A stretch of 64,000 nucleotides of DNA from RH-AL1 sp965277355 (GTDB lineage Bacteria; Pseudomonadota; Alphaproteobacteria; Rhizobiales; Beijerinckiaceae): positions 1,054,001-1,118,000 of the forward strand of contig CBDICN010000001.1 in assembly GCA_965277355.1 (NCBI GenBank), read 5' to 3'. Position numbers and translations under genes: made by a program. This document shows, in pieces, positions 63,842 to 64,000 of this stretch (the stretch's first letter is position 1; every line of letters begins with the position of its first letter). A model generated the notes under the pieces. It saw nothing but the letters and a program-made list of their open reading frames with translations. It was not told the DNA's origin and ran no database searches.

Positions 63842-64000
63842 CTACCTTCCGTAGGCCACGCCTCTGCGGCTCTGCACGTGGACCTGGTCGCGCCGCTCTC
63901 GCGCGAGGGCGAGGTCGCCGGTGCCGAGCGAGGTCTTGATGGTGTCGGGCGCCTCGACCTCGTGGATCCTGGCCTTCCAGGGGATCGCGATGGCGCCGAC
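63842..64000 (-). CDS. Unidentified fragment at the window end (5' partial)
   Basis: On the minus strand the frame enters at base 64000 as VGAIAIPWKARIHEVEAPDT and ends ...SRRGVAYGR with a TAG at 63842. The SLGTGDLALARERRDQ stretch resembles the N-terminal region of some phage-type tyrosine recombinases, but too little is visible to assign it. The stop may be premature. Confidence 0.35.
   Translation of the reverse strand, partial: VGAIAIPWKARIHEVEAPDTIKTSLGTGDLALARERRDQVHVQSRRGVAYGR

Overview
The window (about 66% G+C) looks like chromosome of an alphaproteobacterium of the order Hyphomicrobiales (Rhizobiales), probably near Methylobacterium/Beijerinckiaceae. The evidence is the ppk-ppx-rnd block, the iscU/folE/hisI/patatin/CBS neighbourhood, an Omp25/31-type porin, DUF2865 and DUF2059 proteins, a class II DAHP synthase and strongly GC-biased third codon positions. 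That bias opens hundreds of antisense shadow frames, which are left out here.

Left part (1-44.4 kb): mostly housekeeping genes. In order: a chemotaxis receptor cut by the window edge; rnd, ppx, ppk; a CBS protein, a patatin, hisI, folE and an IscU-like scaffold; a porin; yidD; a nitroreductase; mfd; an EmrAB-type efflux pump with a divergent TetR regulator and a palindrome between them; an RNA (uracil-5) methyltransferase; a GNAT; cysS; an MBL hydrolase; a B12-binding radical SAM protein; a run of small exported proteins (26.6-30.3 kb, including a CreA-family protein and a DUF2865 protein); gltX; class II DAHP synthase; an MHS transporter; glutathione reductase; DUF2059; rpiA; gph; tRNA-Val(CAC); an FMN alpha-hydroxyacid dehydrogenase; a LuxR/LuxI quorum-sensing pair; a cupin; mgtE; and tRNA-Leu(GAG).

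Centre-right (44.7-60.2 kb): a complete type I-C CRISPR-Cas locus, all on the minus strand: cas3, gap, cas5-cas8c(cas11c)-cas7-cas4-cas1-cas2, leader, then an array of 97 repeat units with 31-nt repeats. A decayed IS1380-family transposase abuts the leader-distal end. cas8c has an apparent single-base deletion near its 3' end, which also hits the internal cas11c frame.

The most interesting signal lies in the 341-bp gap between cas3 and cas5. A lone degenerate repeat on the plus strand keeps the exact 11-nt crRNA handle and a shortened hairpin. It is followed by a spacer-like sequence whose first 14 nt match a site upstream of cas5, except at positions 6 and 12, next to a 5'-TTC PAM. The target overlaps a plausible -35 box for cas5. 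This has every hallmark of a CreR-type crRNA-like RNA that would let Cascade repress its own operon.

Right end (60.2-64 kb): tRNA-Gly(CCC), an SDR gene, then decayed fragments (M48 peptidase, a small cysteine-motif protein, an AAA+ ATPase, a 3'-5' exonuclease and an unidentified fragment). This looks like a degraded accessory region next to the tRNA.
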